Source: Stenotrophomonas sp. UBA2302 (lineage in GTDB: Bacteria > Pseudomonadota > Gammaproteobacteria > Xanthomonadales > Xanthomonadaceae). Taken from it: 36,007 nt of DNA. Positions 14,861-23,073 of this stretch are shown here, one piece after another. Within the stretch, counting starts at the first letter, position 1, and each line of letters opens with the position of its first letter. Both the position numbers and the translations under genes were made by a program. The stretch spans positions 465 to 36,471 of the forward strand of contig DDVW01000048.1 in NCBI GenBank assembly GCA_002345545.1, read 5' to 3'. Under the pieces are notes generated by a model. It ran no database searches. It was not told where the DNA came from and was given only the letters and a program-made list of their open reading frames with translations.

Positions 14861-15769
14861 TCAGCCCTCCGCCTTGGACAGCTTGAATGCCTGTTCCAGC
14901 ACGGTGAACAGCCGCCGGATTTCACCGGTCTGCAGGACGAACCGGGCGTCGAGTTCGGCGCGGTGGTCGTCGCCGCCGGCCTGCTCGATCTCGTCCATCG
15001 CGCCGTCCAGGAACTTCACCTTGCGCAGTACCAGGTCCTCGCCCAGCTCGAAGCTGACGCGGTCCTCCAGCACCAGGGCCAGCTTGGTGACCTGCTTGCC
15101 GGCGTCGAGATGCTTGTGGATCTCGTCGCTGAGAAGTTCGTTGTCGGTGACCTTGACCCGGCCACCACCCTCGCAGGGGTCGCGCAGCTCGGCGGACTCG
15201 CCCAGGCTCAGGCCTTCGGGCAACGGTTCGCCGGAAATCCACGCGGTGAGTATGGAACGCGGTGCAACCTCGGCATTGAGCGGTACCGCCGGGAACGAAC
15301 CCATCGCCGCGCGCAGGTCCGAGGCCACGGCCTCGGCTGCATTGCGGCCGGATGCGTTCACCACCAGCAGATGGTGCTGCAGGTCGATGAAGGCGTCGGT
15401 CCGCGAGGGCTTCACGAAGGCACGCGGCAGCAGCTCATGCAGCACGTCGTCGCGCAGATGCTTGCGCGCGCGACCACCGGGGATGCGGCCCTCGCGGGCG
15501 GCGATCGCTTCCAACCGCTTTTCCAGCGCCTCGTTGACCACCGTGGCCGGCAGGATCTTCTGCTCGCCGCCGGTGGTGATCCAGATGGCATTGCCCAGTT
15601 GGTGCAGCAGCACCTCCTTCTCTTCGCGGCCGAACGGGGAGATGAAGCCACGCGAGGCGAGCTCCAGCGGGCCGACAGGCTTCAGGGCACAGGCGGGCAG
15701 CAGGTCAGCCAGCGCGCTGAAATCCAGCGGTTCCGGGAAGCGGAACATCGTCAGATTCTTGAAGAACAT
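14861..15769 (-). CDS. rdgC: RdgC-like recombination-associated protein
   Basis: A 302-residue homologue of RdgC, matching the E. coli protein in length. The N-terminus MFFKNLTMFRF, the region SRGFISPFG near residue 45 and TVVNEALEKRLEAIAAREGR are characteristic, as is the C-terminal RADEIEQAGG-like segment (here DEIEQAGGDD). RdgC forms a ring around DNA and limits RecA activity. A phage copy could protect replicating phage DNA or restrain host recombination and SOS. The ATG at 15769 follows GAGGGA at seven bases. It lies in the early operon two bases after the 94-residue gene. Confidence 0.9.
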   Translation of the reverse strand: MFFKNLTMFRFPEPLDFSALADLLPACALKPVGPLELASRGFISPFGREEKEVLLHQLGNAIWITTGGEQKILPATVVNEALEKRLEAIAAREGRIPGGRARKHLRDDVLHELLPRAFVKPSRTDAFIDLQHHLLVVNASGRNAAEAVASDLRAAMGSFPAVPLNAEVAPRSILTAWISGEPLPEGLSLGESAELRDPCEGGGRVKVTDNELLSDEIHKHLDAGKQVTKLALVLEDRVSFELGEDLVLRKVKFLDGAMDEIEQAGGDDHRAELDARFVLQTGEIRRLFTVLEQAFKLSKAEG

Positions 15770-15771
15770 GA

Positions 15772-16056
15772 TCAATCCCTCATCGTGCTGAACTTGACGC
15801 CGCGATGCTTGTGGCCGGCACACCACTTCAGCCATGTGGCCAGCGCATCGCCCTTGGCCTGATCGCCTTCGCTCTCCGGGGCTTCCGGCACACCGGGGAC
15901 CAGCAGGCAACCGGCGCTCTCACCTTTGCCATGTCGTGCGAGAACACCGATCACCCGGCGAAGGTCCGCCTCTCGGCCGGACGCGATCTGGATCGCGCCG
16001 GGCGGAGTACGCTGCCCGAATTGGATTAAGCCGCTGGCATAGCAATAGGCCTTCAT
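15772..16056 (-). CDS. Small early phage protein, unknown function
   Basis: Ninety-four residues starting at 16056 after a strong AGGAGGCG site. The N-terminus (MKAYCYASGLIQFG) looks like a beta-hairpin and reads PPGAIQIASG next; a C-terminal WLKWCAGHKH contains Cys and His. I recognise no family. Its ATG overlaps the stop of the preceding gene. Confidence 0.65.
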   Translation of the reverse strand: MKAYCYASGLIQFGQRTPPGAIQIASGREADLRRVIGVLARHGKGESAGCLLVPGVPEAPESEGDQAKGDALATWLKWCAGHKHRGVKFSTMRD

Positions 16057-16349
16057 ACCAACGCCTCCTTGTCCACGAACTGCACCAGGTGCGGGGCGTC
16101 GATGCGGCGCTTCATGTGCCACGGGAACACGTCACCGCGCAGCTCGATGTAGGCCACGGCCTGGAGGATCACCTGCATGTCTACTTCCTCTTCCAGCGGC
16201 TGCTTGAGGTTGAACAGGCGGTTGCCATCGGCGTCGAAGGTGAAGGCCGCGTAGCACTCGATATCGGCACGCACGGCGTTGTCTGCGATCTGCTGCTGCA
16301 GGGCGAGCAGCACCGGGTCCACCTGCGGGGTAGTGGTCATGTCATTCAT
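16053..16349 (-). CDS. Small early phage protein, unknown function
   Basis: A 98-residue acidic protein, starting at 16349 (an internal ATG at 16340 is possible). A beta-type core (CYAAFTFDADGNRLFNL) is followed by a helix with VILQAVAYIELRGD. Overlaps both neighbours, so it is translated in series with DUF3164 and the 94-residue protein. No family recognised. Confidence 0.65.
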   Translation of the reverse strand: MNDMTTTPQVDPVLLALQQQIADNAVRADIECYAAFTFDADGNRLFNLKQPLEEEVDMQVILQAVAYIELRGDVFPWHMKRRIDAPHLVQFVDKEALV

Positions 16350-16965
16350 GGTCCACCGCCGCGATGTCCAGGCTGATGGGCTGGTAGGCGCCGCGGGCGT
16401 CGCGCTGGTACAGGCGCAGGTAGGTCTTGCTGCCCATCACCGACACGGCTTCGCTGATGGCCTGCATGGCGCGCAGCCAGCGCTCGTCCTGGATATCCAG
16501 GCGCCGCAGGCCCAGCACACTGCCGGTGCGGATGTCGCCGTTGTTGTTCACCTTGAAGGCGTCCTGCACCAGCACCGCCACTTCCGGCCGTGCGCCTGCG
16601 GTCCATTCGCGCAGGCATTGGTCGATCAGCTCCTTGGCGGCCTGCAGGCGCTCGTCGAACACCAGCGTCTCGGAGATAGCACGGATCACCTTGAACTCGC
16701 CGTCGTAGGTGGTCAGCGTCAGGTTGCCCTTCTTGCCGCCCAGCTTGACGTCGTATTGCTCGCCGCTGAGCTGCACCAGGGCTTCGATGTCCTCGAATGC
16801 GCAGCGGCGGAAGGTGGCCAGCTCCTTGCGCAGCGGTTTGGCCTTGTCGATCAGCTCCCGCACCAGCGCATCACGCGCAAGGTCGATGGGGCGAATCTGG
16901 CTTTCCGGCACCAGGTGCCCCTGGTTGTTGCGCCGGAATCCAGCGGGGACGGTGTTATCGGTCAT
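16342..16965 (-). CDS. DUF3164 family phage protein
   Basis: A 207-residue protein of the DUF3164 family common in Mu-like phages, function unknown. The N-terminal RNNQGHLVP and IRPIDLARDALV, the central LGGKKGNLTLTTYDG and the C-terminal SKTYLRLYQRD are typical. The ATG at 16965 has GAGGAAATG upstream. It lies in the early operon after the transposition genes, where family members are usually found. Confidence 0.85.
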   Translation of the reverse strand: MTDNTVPAGFRRNNQGHLVPESQIRPIDLARDALVRELIDKAKPLRKELATFRRCAFEDIEALVQLSGEQYDVKLGGKKGNLTLTTYDGEFKVIRAISETLVFDERLQAAKELIDQCLREWTAGARPEVAVLVQDAFKVNNNGDIRTGSVLGLRRLDIQDERWLRAMQAISEAVSVMGSKTYLRLYQRDARGAYQPISLDIAAVDHE

Positions 16966-17188
16966 GGAGCATTTCCTCGGGTTGCGGGTAAGCCGGAAGG
17001 TCGCCGGCATTGATCGGGCTGATGGCTTCAAACCAGTCGGCACGCCATTCGCGGGCCATCTGCAAGCTGATATCGAGATCCCCTGAAATCAGCTGAGGGG
17101 TCAGGTTTTGGGGTGGCTGGCGCTGAGCCCAAAGAACGAACCGCATCGTGCGCAGCCTGCTTTTTCTCGGGTGGCCAGTCGTGCGCAT
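16955..17188 (-). CDS. Small early phage protein, unknown function
   Basis: Seventy-seven residues, basic N-terminus and acidic C-terminus. A second ATG at 17146 could also start it (63 residues). No strong ribosome site is seen for either; the gene begins three bases after the upstream stop, so coupling may drive it. No family recognised. Confidence 0.5.
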   Translation of the reverse strand: MRTTGHPRKSRLRTMRFVLWAQRQPPQNLTPQLISGDLDISLQMAREWRADWFEAISPINAGDLPAYPQPEEMLHDR

Positions 17189-17191
17189 GGC

Positions 17192-17620
17192 TCACTCGCA
17201 CCGCTGGTACATTTCATCGAAGTGGCGGTGGAGGCTGTCCACGATCCGGGCGCCGATCGACGGTGGGAGTTCCTCTTCTTCTTCCGCCACGCCACACACC
17301 AGGCCGATGCTGGGCGCCAGTTGAGACGGGGCGAACACTGGCCCTTGGTATTGCAGTGCCGCTGCCTGCTGCTGCGTATCCTGTGCGCAGCCCGCGGGTG
17401 GGCGCTTCCAGTTCTCGCAGAGCTGGTACCGGTACGGCTGGCCGCGGCCCAGGCGCTTGATCAAGCCAAGGGCCGTGGCGTTGGAGATCAGCGCGTGGCC
17501 TTTGACGCGCGGCACGCCCGAATCCTCCAGCCGGTTGAGCAGCACCGTGGCACCCAGCAGCACGTCACCGGCCAGCGCCTTGCGCAGCTTCTCTTCGTGA
17601 TCTGTGGAAATGCGGCTCAC
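17192..17620 (-). CDS. Winged-helix-like early phage protein
   Basis: A 142-residue protein. The first 70 residues (EEKLRKALAGDVLLGATVLLNRL to IKRLGRGQPYRYQLC) look like a winged helix with a beta-wing. The rest is a flexible Gln/Ala stretch and an acidic run (EEEEEL). The start is a GTG at 17620 overlapping the upstream stop (GTGA) with GAGGTGG before it. A DNA-binding role in early expression or replication is a guess. Confidence 0.6.
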   Translation of the reverse strand: MSRISTDHEEKLRKALAGDVLLGATVLLNRLEDSGVPRVKGHALISNATALGLIKRLGRGQPYRYQLCENWKRPPAGCAQDTQQQAAALQYQGPVFAPSQLAPSIGLVCGVAEEEEELPPSIGARIVDSLHRHFDEMYQRCE

Positions 17621-17844
17621 GGCGCCACCTCGCGTGCGATCTCGGAGGAGCCGGGGCGCGACACAACCAGGGCCACGCGCGGATCCGGCTTCACCTTGGC
17701 GACGATCTGGACCACAGCACGGGGGGTGCGATCGCCGCTGGTTTTCGCAGCTGCAGCGTCGAGCGCGGCTTTCTCGTCGGTGAAAGTGGTGCCCGCGCCA
17801 AGGGCTACCAGCGGAACAACCAGGTACTCGGTTGACTCAGCCAT
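17617..17844 (-). CDS. Small early phage protein, unknown function
   Basis: Seventy-five residues starting at 17844, six bases after GGAGG. The sequence alternates beta-type strands (YLVVPLVAL, AVVQIVAKVK, VALVVS) with one Ala-rich helix, suggesting a small beta-alpha-beta fold. No family recognised. Confidence 0.6.
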   Translation of the reverse strand: MAESTEYLVVPLVALGAGTTFTDEKAALDAAAAKTSGDRTPRAVVQIVAKVKPDPRVALVVSRPGSSEIAREVAP

Positions 17845-18127
17845 GAGCCACCTCCGGCAGCTGTGCATCGCTGGGGCCGTCGCGCTCGATCCATTCAATC
17901 TGCGAGCCCTTGTAAGGCGCGGCCATCACGCGATCGGTGCCGATGCCGTTGGGTGAGCGGCGGCGCATCACGCCGGACACGAAGACCGGCGGCTTATCGA
18001 TGATCAGCACGATCTTGCGGCCGTTGCTGTAGCTGCCCAGCACCTGCGAGCCCATGTTGGTCATCTCGTCGGCGATCACGGCCGCGTCGCGCAAGGCTGA
18101 GGCGGTCACGTTTGCGTTGTTACTCAT
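17837..18127 (-). CDS. Small early phage protein, unknown function
   Basis: Ninety-six residues starting at 18127. A helix (LRDAAVIADEM) is followed by strands (RKIVLIIDKPPVFVSGV) and a basic turn (RRRSPNG). Overlaps both neighbours. No family recognised. Confidence 0.6.
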   Translation of the reverse strand: MSNNANVTASALRDAAVIADEMTNMGSQVLGSYSNGRKIVLIIDKPPVFVSGVMRRRSPNGIGTDRVMAAPYKGSQIEWIERDGPSDAQLPEVAHG

Positions 18128-18506
18128 GGTCCTGTTCCTCGTCTTTGGTGGGCGCTTGAAGGCCCAGCTGTCCGTATAAGTCGGGCATCGCTATGCGCTT
18201 CATGGCGCTTACCTGCTGCAGCGATGTCATGGCGCGCCCCACCAGGAAGGTGCAGGCGCGGTCCAGCTCTGTGGGGTCTGCCGCGAGGTGGTAACCGAAG
18301 GCGGGGTGAGCGCAGATCGGGTGTCCATCGCGTCGAAGCTTTTCGATGATCTGGCGCAGCTTCCGCTCGTCGGCCTGGCTGATGCGGGTGGTGAGCATCT
18401 GGACCAGGTTGCGGGCGGTGATGCCGTTGGCGGCGCCACGTCGGCCCTGCAGCACCGAGAGCACCGAATCCGGGGAAAGCTCTTGGGGCAGCAGGGCAAG
18501 TTGCAT
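18120..18506 (-). CDS. Winged-helix early phage protein
   Basis: A 128-residue protein. Residues about 25-75 read as a winged helix (ITARNLVQMLTTRI, then ERKLRQIIEKLRRDGHPICA and the GYHLA wing), followed by a helical tail (RAMTSLQQVSAMK). Similar small winged-helix proteins occur in the replication regions of many phages. The ATG at 18506 shares a base with the upstream stop (TGATG) and has GGAGGT nine bases before. Confidence 0.65.
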   Translation of the reverse strand: MQLALLPQELSPDSVLSVLQGRRGAANGITARNLVQMLTTRISQADERKLRQIIEKLRRDGHPICAHPAFGYHLAADPTELDRACTFLVGRAMTSLQQVSAMKRIAMPDLYGQLGLQAPTKDEEQDHE

Positions 18507-18751
18507 CAGTGGCGGACCTCCGACCGTTGGCTGCAGGTCACGGCGGTGGGCGTGCTGACGATCACCACATCCGACAGGACCGGGTTCTTGTTGAATGCCT
18601 TGGCACACCGCTGGCAGTCGTGTTCCTTCCGGGCGCGGCCGCTTTCCAACGGCCCGCCATACAGATCCCACTTGCCGCACAGCGAAGTGCCGTCGCTGAA
18701 GAAGTGCGGTTTGCTGGCTCGCAGTGGCCAGCCCCAGCCTTGGGCAGACAT
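18506..18751 (-). CDS. Small Cys-rich (probable zinc-binding) early phage protein
   Basis: Eighty-one residues with four Cys: LCGK, CQRC and VTC. CQRC is a zinc-knuckle pair; another pair from the remaining Cys/His is possible. Lacks a recognised family. It starts at 18751, overlapping the upstream stop by one base. Confidence 0.6.
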   Translation of the reverse strand: MSAQGWGWPLRASKPHFFSDGTSLCGKWDLYGGPLESGRARKEHDCQRCAKAFNKNPVLSDVVIVSTPTAVTCSQRSEVRH

Positions 18752-18993
18752 CAGTCCTCTTCCTCCACTTCGTCCACGCGCAGCTGGTCCGTGAGGCGGT
18801 GCAGCTCGTGGATGCTCAGCGAGTCCAGGAGGCGGTCCATCGACTGGCCGTCGATCCAGTCCACGCCCGCGCGGCGGAAGATGTCCCGGTGCATCACGGT
18901 CACTTCCCGGACGGGCAGCTCGGCCTCGCGCATCAGCATCCGCACGAACTGGCGCTGGCTGGGCATGTCGGCGTGGTAGTTCTGCTGCGCCAT
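18751..18993 (-). CDS. Small acidic early phage protein, unknown function
   Basis: Eighty residues beginning at 18993 just after the MuB stop. Mostly helical, ending in a strongly acidic tail (VDEVEEED). No family recognised; acidic small early proteins are sometimes DNA mimics, but there is no specific sign of that here. Confidence 0.6.
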   Translation of the reverse strand: MAQQNYHADMPSQRQFVRMLMREAELPVREVTVMHRDIFRRAGVDWIDGQSMDRLLDSLSIHELHRLTDQLRVDEVEEED

Positions 18994-18994
18994 C

Positions 18995-20176
18995 TCACGC
19001 CCCCCGGATCACGTCGGCGGTGACCGTCGGCACGCCCAGGTCGGCGGCGCGATTCATCGCCGCGGCGAGCGCGTTGTGGACGGCCAGCGGGTACAACATC
19101 GTCCCGGTCGCGCCACCGCGTGGCGGGGTGAGCTTCTCGCGCAGTGCCGCCACTGCATTGGTGCCGAACACCTTCTCCAGCGACAGGCCGACGCGCTTGA
19201 AGCGCAGCTCCAGGTAGTTCTCCAGGTCGCCGTCCAGCGGCGGCAAGGTGACCATCTCAATGCGCTGCACGACTTCGCGCACCTCGGGGTTGTGCTCGGA
19301 CAGCTTGACCGCCAGCTCGGGCTGGCCGATCAGGATCACCGACAGCAGCGGGCGCAAGCCGTCCTTCAATTCGCGGAACCGCTTCAGGTGCTTGAGCGTG
19401 GCCAGCGGCAGGCAGTGGGCCTCTTCGATGATCAGCACGTGGCTGTGGCCAGCTCGGGCGCTATCGCGCAGAGCGTTATGCAGCTGGGCGAAGCGCGCCT
19501 GCGGGCTGCTCATGGTCTTGGCCAGGGGCGCGACGGCTGCCATCACCGCCTCGGCGATATGCAGGCTGCGCAGGGTCTTGCCGTTCTTCTCGGTGCCCTC
19601 CATTGCCTGGACGTAGGGCTCCACGGTGATGATGGCCTGCTCTTCGCGGCGGATGCGGTCGATCAACTCCTCACGCAGCGTGGTCTTGCCGGCGCCTGAT
19701 TCACCCACCACGGCCAGGAAGCCGCCGTTGCGCGCGACCTGGAACATGCTCTCGCGCACGTAGCGGATGTCGCGGCTCAGGAACACGTCGTCGATGGTGG
19801 TGGGCTCCGCGAACGGGTCGGCTGGCAGATCGAAGTGCCGGCGGGCCTGCGGCGTGAGCGTGTGTTTACGGAGTAGCATTTGGGTGTCCTCGTCGGTGAT
19901 TTCGTTGGTAGCGGGGTCTTCGGTCGGGGGCTGGAGGCCCGTCGTGTTGACGCACGGCGGTGCCTCTTTTTCGTTCCACATCGCGGCGTTGGGGGCGCGG
20001 CGGTCCTGCAGGTACTTGGTGATGGCCGGGGCGATTACGTCGCGGTCGTAGCGGGCCGGCAGATGACCGTGGTTGATCAGGCCGCTGAGTGCGGGTCGGC
20101 TGATGCCGATTGCATCGGCCAGTGCGCCCTGCGTGATGCCGGCATCGACCAGGATCGACTTGAGGCACAGGGTCAT
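18995..20176 (-). CDS. MuB-like AAA+ ATPase, transposition target protein
   Basis: A 393-residue DNA-binding ATPase that, by MuB analogy, coats target DNA, protects phage DNA and stimulates the transposase. An N-terminal lambda-repressor-like helix-turn-helix (ITQGALADAIGISRPALSGL, residues about 14-33) precedes a linker and the AAA+ core with Walker A GESGAGKTT (158-166), Walker B HVLIIEEAH (246-254) and a sensor segment SVILIGQPEL. The N-terminal domain plus ATPase is the layout of MuB. It follows the transposase, with a 55-residue gene between, all overlapping. Start at 20176. Confidence 0.9.
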   Translation of the reverse strand: MTLCLKSILVDAGITQGALADAIGISRPALSGLINHGHLPARYDRDVIAPAITKYLQDRRAPNAAMWNEKEAPPCVNTTGLQPPTEDPATNEITDEDTQMLLRKHTLTPQARRHFDLPADPFAEPTTIDDVFLSRDIRYVRESMFQVARNGGFLAVVGESGAGKTTLREELIDRIRREEQAIITVEPYVQAMEGTEKNGKTLRSLHIAEAVMAAVAPLAKTMSSPQARFAQLHNALRDSARAGHSHVLIIEEAHCLPLATLKHLKRFRELKDGLRPLLSVILIGQPELAVKLSEHNPEVREVVQRIEMVTLPPLDGDLENYLELRFKRVGLSLEKVFGTNAVAALREKLTPPRGGATGTMLYPLAVHNALAAAMNRAADLGVPTVTADVIRGA

Positions 20177-20340
20177 ACCTGGCCGTCCTCCTTCGGTACC
20201 GAGCGGGTTTCCATCGTGCGACCCGTCATCCGCTCGATGTCGCGGCGAATCTGCTCGACGCTTTTCTCGGATGGCAGGGTCTCTGCGTTAACCGGCACCT
20301 GATTCGGTGCCCAGCCTTGCTGCTCGTAGATGTCTTTCAT
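20173..20340 (-). CDS. 55-residue protein between transposase and MuB
   Basis: A short reading frame from ATG 20340 (overlapping the transposase stop) to TGA at 20173, which overlaps the muB ATG. The product begins MKDIYEQQGW and has a central helix (SVEQIRRDIERMTG). The double ATGA overlaps and the codon use make it a credible coupled gene. Function unknown. Confidence 0.65.
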   Translation of the reverse strand: MKDIYEQQGWAPNQVPVNAETLPSEKSVEQIRRDIERMTGRTMETRSVPKEDGQV

Positions 20341-22139
20341 GCAACACCTCCTTCGATGATGCGGAGGCCGCCGCGCTCAGGCGTGGCCAGTTCCGCGGCC
20401 CAGGGTTCGACTTGCTCAACAGGCACGCCGCCCGGCCAGCGCCGTTCAGTGCGTGCGTACAACTCCGCGGACCAGGCAACGCCCATGCGTTCGACCAGCG
20501 GCTTCAAGCGCATGGCAGCCTCGACGTGGTTCAGTGCTTCCAGCTCCGCGCGGACCGGCGGCGGGGCGATGCGCTGCTCGGCGATGACCGGCGCGGCCAC
20601 GTCCGAGGTGCGCCCTGCACGCGGCAGGCTGGGCGCGATGTCCAGTTCGCGCAGGTGCTTCATCGGGTCGACGGTGCCGCCCATGAACAGCCGCTTGGCC
20701 TTGCGTGCGGCGGCGGCCTCGGCATCGCTTTCGACCTGCATGGCCACGCGCTCCAGCTCCTTGCGTGCGGCATCTGCCGGCGACTCCGGCGGCGACTTGA
20801 ACTCGGTGCCAACGCGGGCGGCGGTGTCCAGGAAACCCCAGCTATCGCGGCCGATGCGCGGCGCGATGTGGTGAACCGTGGCGGTGTCGGTTTCGCCAGG
20901 CATCAGCACGCGGACGCTGCCAGCCGGGTCGAGGGCATTGGCAACCACGTTGACGCGCTGGCCGTTGATCAAGCCAGGCACGCCACGCACGTCGAAGGTC
21001 TCGCCCTTGAAGCGGATCATGCAGTCACGCACCGTGCAGGGCTTCGGCGCGCTGGTGGCCAGCTGCCGCAGGATCTCCACCGAAGGCGCCAGCACAAGCT
21101 GCTCGGAGGTGACACGCAGCCAGCCATCACGCCGGGTCATGCCTGTACGCGTGTGGATACGTGTCGCGTTGTAGGCGCGTGACCACTGCTGCGCCAGCTC
21201 GTTGATTTCCTCCAGCGAGGTCACCGGGGCGCGAGTCTTGAGAGGCGCCTCGAAGTGGGTCTCGATGATGTAGTTGGCGTTCTCGACCTGACCCTTGGCG
21301 CGGGCGTTGCCCACCTCGTTGATGATCAGCTCGATGCCGCAGGCGTTGATGAAGTTCCGCGTCGGTCCGGCGGTGACCGCGCTGCCCGGATCCATCATCA
21401 GCATCTTGGGGATGCCATGCATGGTTCCATTGCTGCGCTGCGTCATGGCGTAAATGAGCGAGGTGAGCAGGTTCGCGCTGGACTCGGCACCCAGCACGTA
21501 GAACACCTCGATGCAGCCACTTGCGTGGTCGGTGATCGCGTAGCGCCACAAGCGGCGTTCGGCGATCTTGGTGAAGTTGCCCGGCTTGCCGCGGTAGAAC
21601 TCCCGCTTGTCCATCACCTGCGTGCCGTCGTCGGCCAGGTAGAACTGGCGGCTGACCGAGGCGTCGATCTGCCACAGGTAGTTCGGATGCGGACTCGACA
21701 ACCGGGCGGCCGGCGAAGGCGCGCCCAGCTGGTCACGGTGGAAGCCGTAGTGGCGGATGGCGCGGCAGATGGATGACACGCTGAGCGGCTGCCACTCGCC
21801 GGTGCCCTTGTCCACGCGCGCGGCTTCGATCTTGCCGTTGGCGCGCAGGATTTCCACCGCATCCTCCACCGGCAGCGTGCCGGTGCCCGTCAGCCGCCTG
21901 GTCTCTTCGACCAGGGCGGCGATGGTGCGGGCCTCCTCGCGGGTGAGAGACATTTCACCGGCATCGCTGCGGCGCTTGCGCGGCTTGATGTTGCCCATCA
22001 CTGCGCTCAGGCGGCGATAGGCGGTCTGGATCGAGCAGCCCATCTGCTCGGCCAGCTGCGCCGCGATGCGGCCCTTGCTACCGTGCGGCGCCGACAGCAG
22101 TTCGCTGGCGGCGGCATTGATGAGAGCTTCGGCCGACAT
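20337..22139 (-). CDS. Phage transposase (MuA analogue, DDE/rve family)
   Basis: A 600-residue transposase. An N-terminal helix-turn-helix (IAAQLAEQMGCSIQTAYRRL) recognises phage ends. The integrase-core domain carries Asp159 (WQIDASV), Asp250 (MMDPGSA) and Glu286 (KGQVENAN), giving the DD35E spacing. A Mu-transposase-like beta-barrel (residues about 370-420, MIRFKGETFDV and GQRVNVV) and a helical C-terminus for ATPase contact follow. The 35-residue spacing fits the IS481/Tn552 branch reported for BcepMu rather than Mu's longer spacing. All three catalytic residues are intact, so it is probably active. Confidence 0.93.
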   Translation of the reverse strand: MSAEALINAAASELLSAPHGSKGRIAAQLAEQMGCSIQTAYRRLSAVMGNIKPRKRRSDAGEMSLTREEARTIAALVEETRRLTGTGTLPVEDAVEILRANGKIEAARVDKGTGEWQPLSVSSICRAIRHYGFHRDQLGAPSPAARLSSPHPNYLWQIDASVSRQFYLADDGTQVMDKREFYRGKPGNFTKIAERRLWRYAITDHASGCIEVFYVLGAESSANLLTSLIYAMTQRSNGTMHGIPKMLMMDPGSAVTAGPTRNFINACGIELIINEVGNARAKGQVENANYIIETHFEAPLKTRAPVTSLEEINELAQQWSRAYNATRIHTRTGMTRRDGWLRVTSEQLVLAPSVEILRQLATSAPKPCTVRDCMIRFKGETFDVRGVPGLINGQRVNVVANALDPAGSVRVLMPGETDTATVHHIAPRIGRDSWGFLDTAARVGTEFKSPPESPADAARKELERVAMQVESDAEAAAARKAKRLFMGGTVDPMKHLRELDIAPSLPRAGRTSDVAAPVIAEQRIAPPPVRAELEALNHVEAAMRLKPLVERMGVAWSAELYARTERRWPGGVPVEQVEPWAAELATPERGGLRIIEGGVA

Positions 22140-22141
22140 GA

Positions 22142-23056
22142 TCAGCCCTCCATACCTGCGTCATGCACCAGCGGGATCGCCACCGGCACCAGGTTGTGGT
22201 CGCGCACGGTGCGCACGGCGTTGAGCAGCCGACCGAACACGTCGCCCAGGAAGGCGCTGCAGTCGAGGTTGTTCTCGTCGCAGTGTTCGCCCAGGGCGAT
22301 GACGGCCTGCAGCAGGCCGCTCTTCGCATTGCCAAGGTCGGCGATGATCGCGGCCTCGGCATCGGTGACGGAATGCTCCAGCACCAGCTGCTGCTCGTCC
22401 GGCGTGGCCTGCTTCCACTTGCGCTGCGCCTTGGCGGTCTTCTCGTGCTCCCGGTTGAGGTTCTCCGACAGCTGGGCGATGCGCTGGTCCTTTGCCTCGA
22501 TATCGGCGCGGGCCTCACGCACGGCGGCACGCAGGTCGTCGCGGGTCATGCTGTCGACGTCGTCGAGCGCCAGTTGCCCGGTGGTGCCGGTTTCGGCCAG
22601 CTCGACGAACTGGTCTTCAGGCAGGGACAGCAGCTCGATCAGCTTGGACTGGGAACCTGTAGCCTCGATCAAATGCGTCGCGCGCGACGCATTTGGGAGC
22701 AGCGCCACCCGGCGGGCCGCTTCCATCATCCGCTGCGCCTGCCGCGGCTCCATGCCCAAGCGGTCCAGCATTCCAGCCCACTCGCCGTGGGCTGCGCACT
22801 CACGGGCCACCATCAGGTAGCGGCCAGCACGCAGGAAGGACTCGCAGCCGCGGCGCAGCTCGCCACGGATGGCTGCTTCGTAATGATCCGGGTGCCAAGG
22901 CAGCCCGTCGCCGAACTGCTCGACCAGAGCGTTCTGGCGCACGCGCAGCTCTTCCAGCTGCTGAGAATCTTCCTCCGGCGTCTTGCCGATGAAGTCAGGG
23001 CCAACCTTCTCGGCCGGTGCCATCGCCTTGCGGCCGCTCGTCTTTACTTCGGTCAT
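22142..23056 (-). CDS. DUF3102-like phage DNA-binding protein
   Basis: A 304-residue protein. Residues about 75-125 hold the DUF3102-type helix-turn-helix (FLRAGRYLMVARE, HGEWAGMLDRLGM, RQAQRMMEAAR). A long coiled coil (residues about 180-225, VREARADIEAKDQRIAQLSE) and a C-terminal helical domain with LVLEHSVTDAEA follow. Such proteins are often found beside phage or plasmid maintenance genes; function unknown. Codons for PNASRATHLI coincide with a perfect 26-bp palindrome (22670-22695). It lies directly upstream of the transposase with two bases between. Confidence 0.75.
   Translation of the reverse strand: MTEVKTSGRKAMAPAEKVGPDFIGKTPEEDSQQLEELRVRQNALVEQFGDGLPWHPDHYEAAIRGELRRGCESFLRAGRYLMVARECAAHGEWAGMLDRLGMEPRQAQRMMEAARRVALLPNASRATHLIEATGSQSKLIELLSLPEDQFVELAETGTTGQLALDDVDSMTRDDLRAAVREARADIEAKDQRIAQLSENLNREHEKTAKAQRKWKQATPDEQQLVLEHSVTDAEAAIIADLGNAKSGLLQAVIALGEHCDENNLDCSAFLGDVFGRLLNAVRTVRDHNLVPVAIPLVHDAGMEG
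22670..22695. repeat. Perfect 26-bp palindrome inside the DUF3102 gene
   Basis: The half CAAATGCGTCGCG (22670-22682) is followed directly by its exact reverse complement (22683-22695), with no loop. Symmetry ends at the flanking bases. A continuous 26-bp palindrome with a CGCGCG core in coding DNA is far beyond chance expectation and suggests a protein-binding or gyrase-type site. Confidence 0.95.
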
Positions 23057-23073
23057 CTGTTGCCTCGTCTCGG

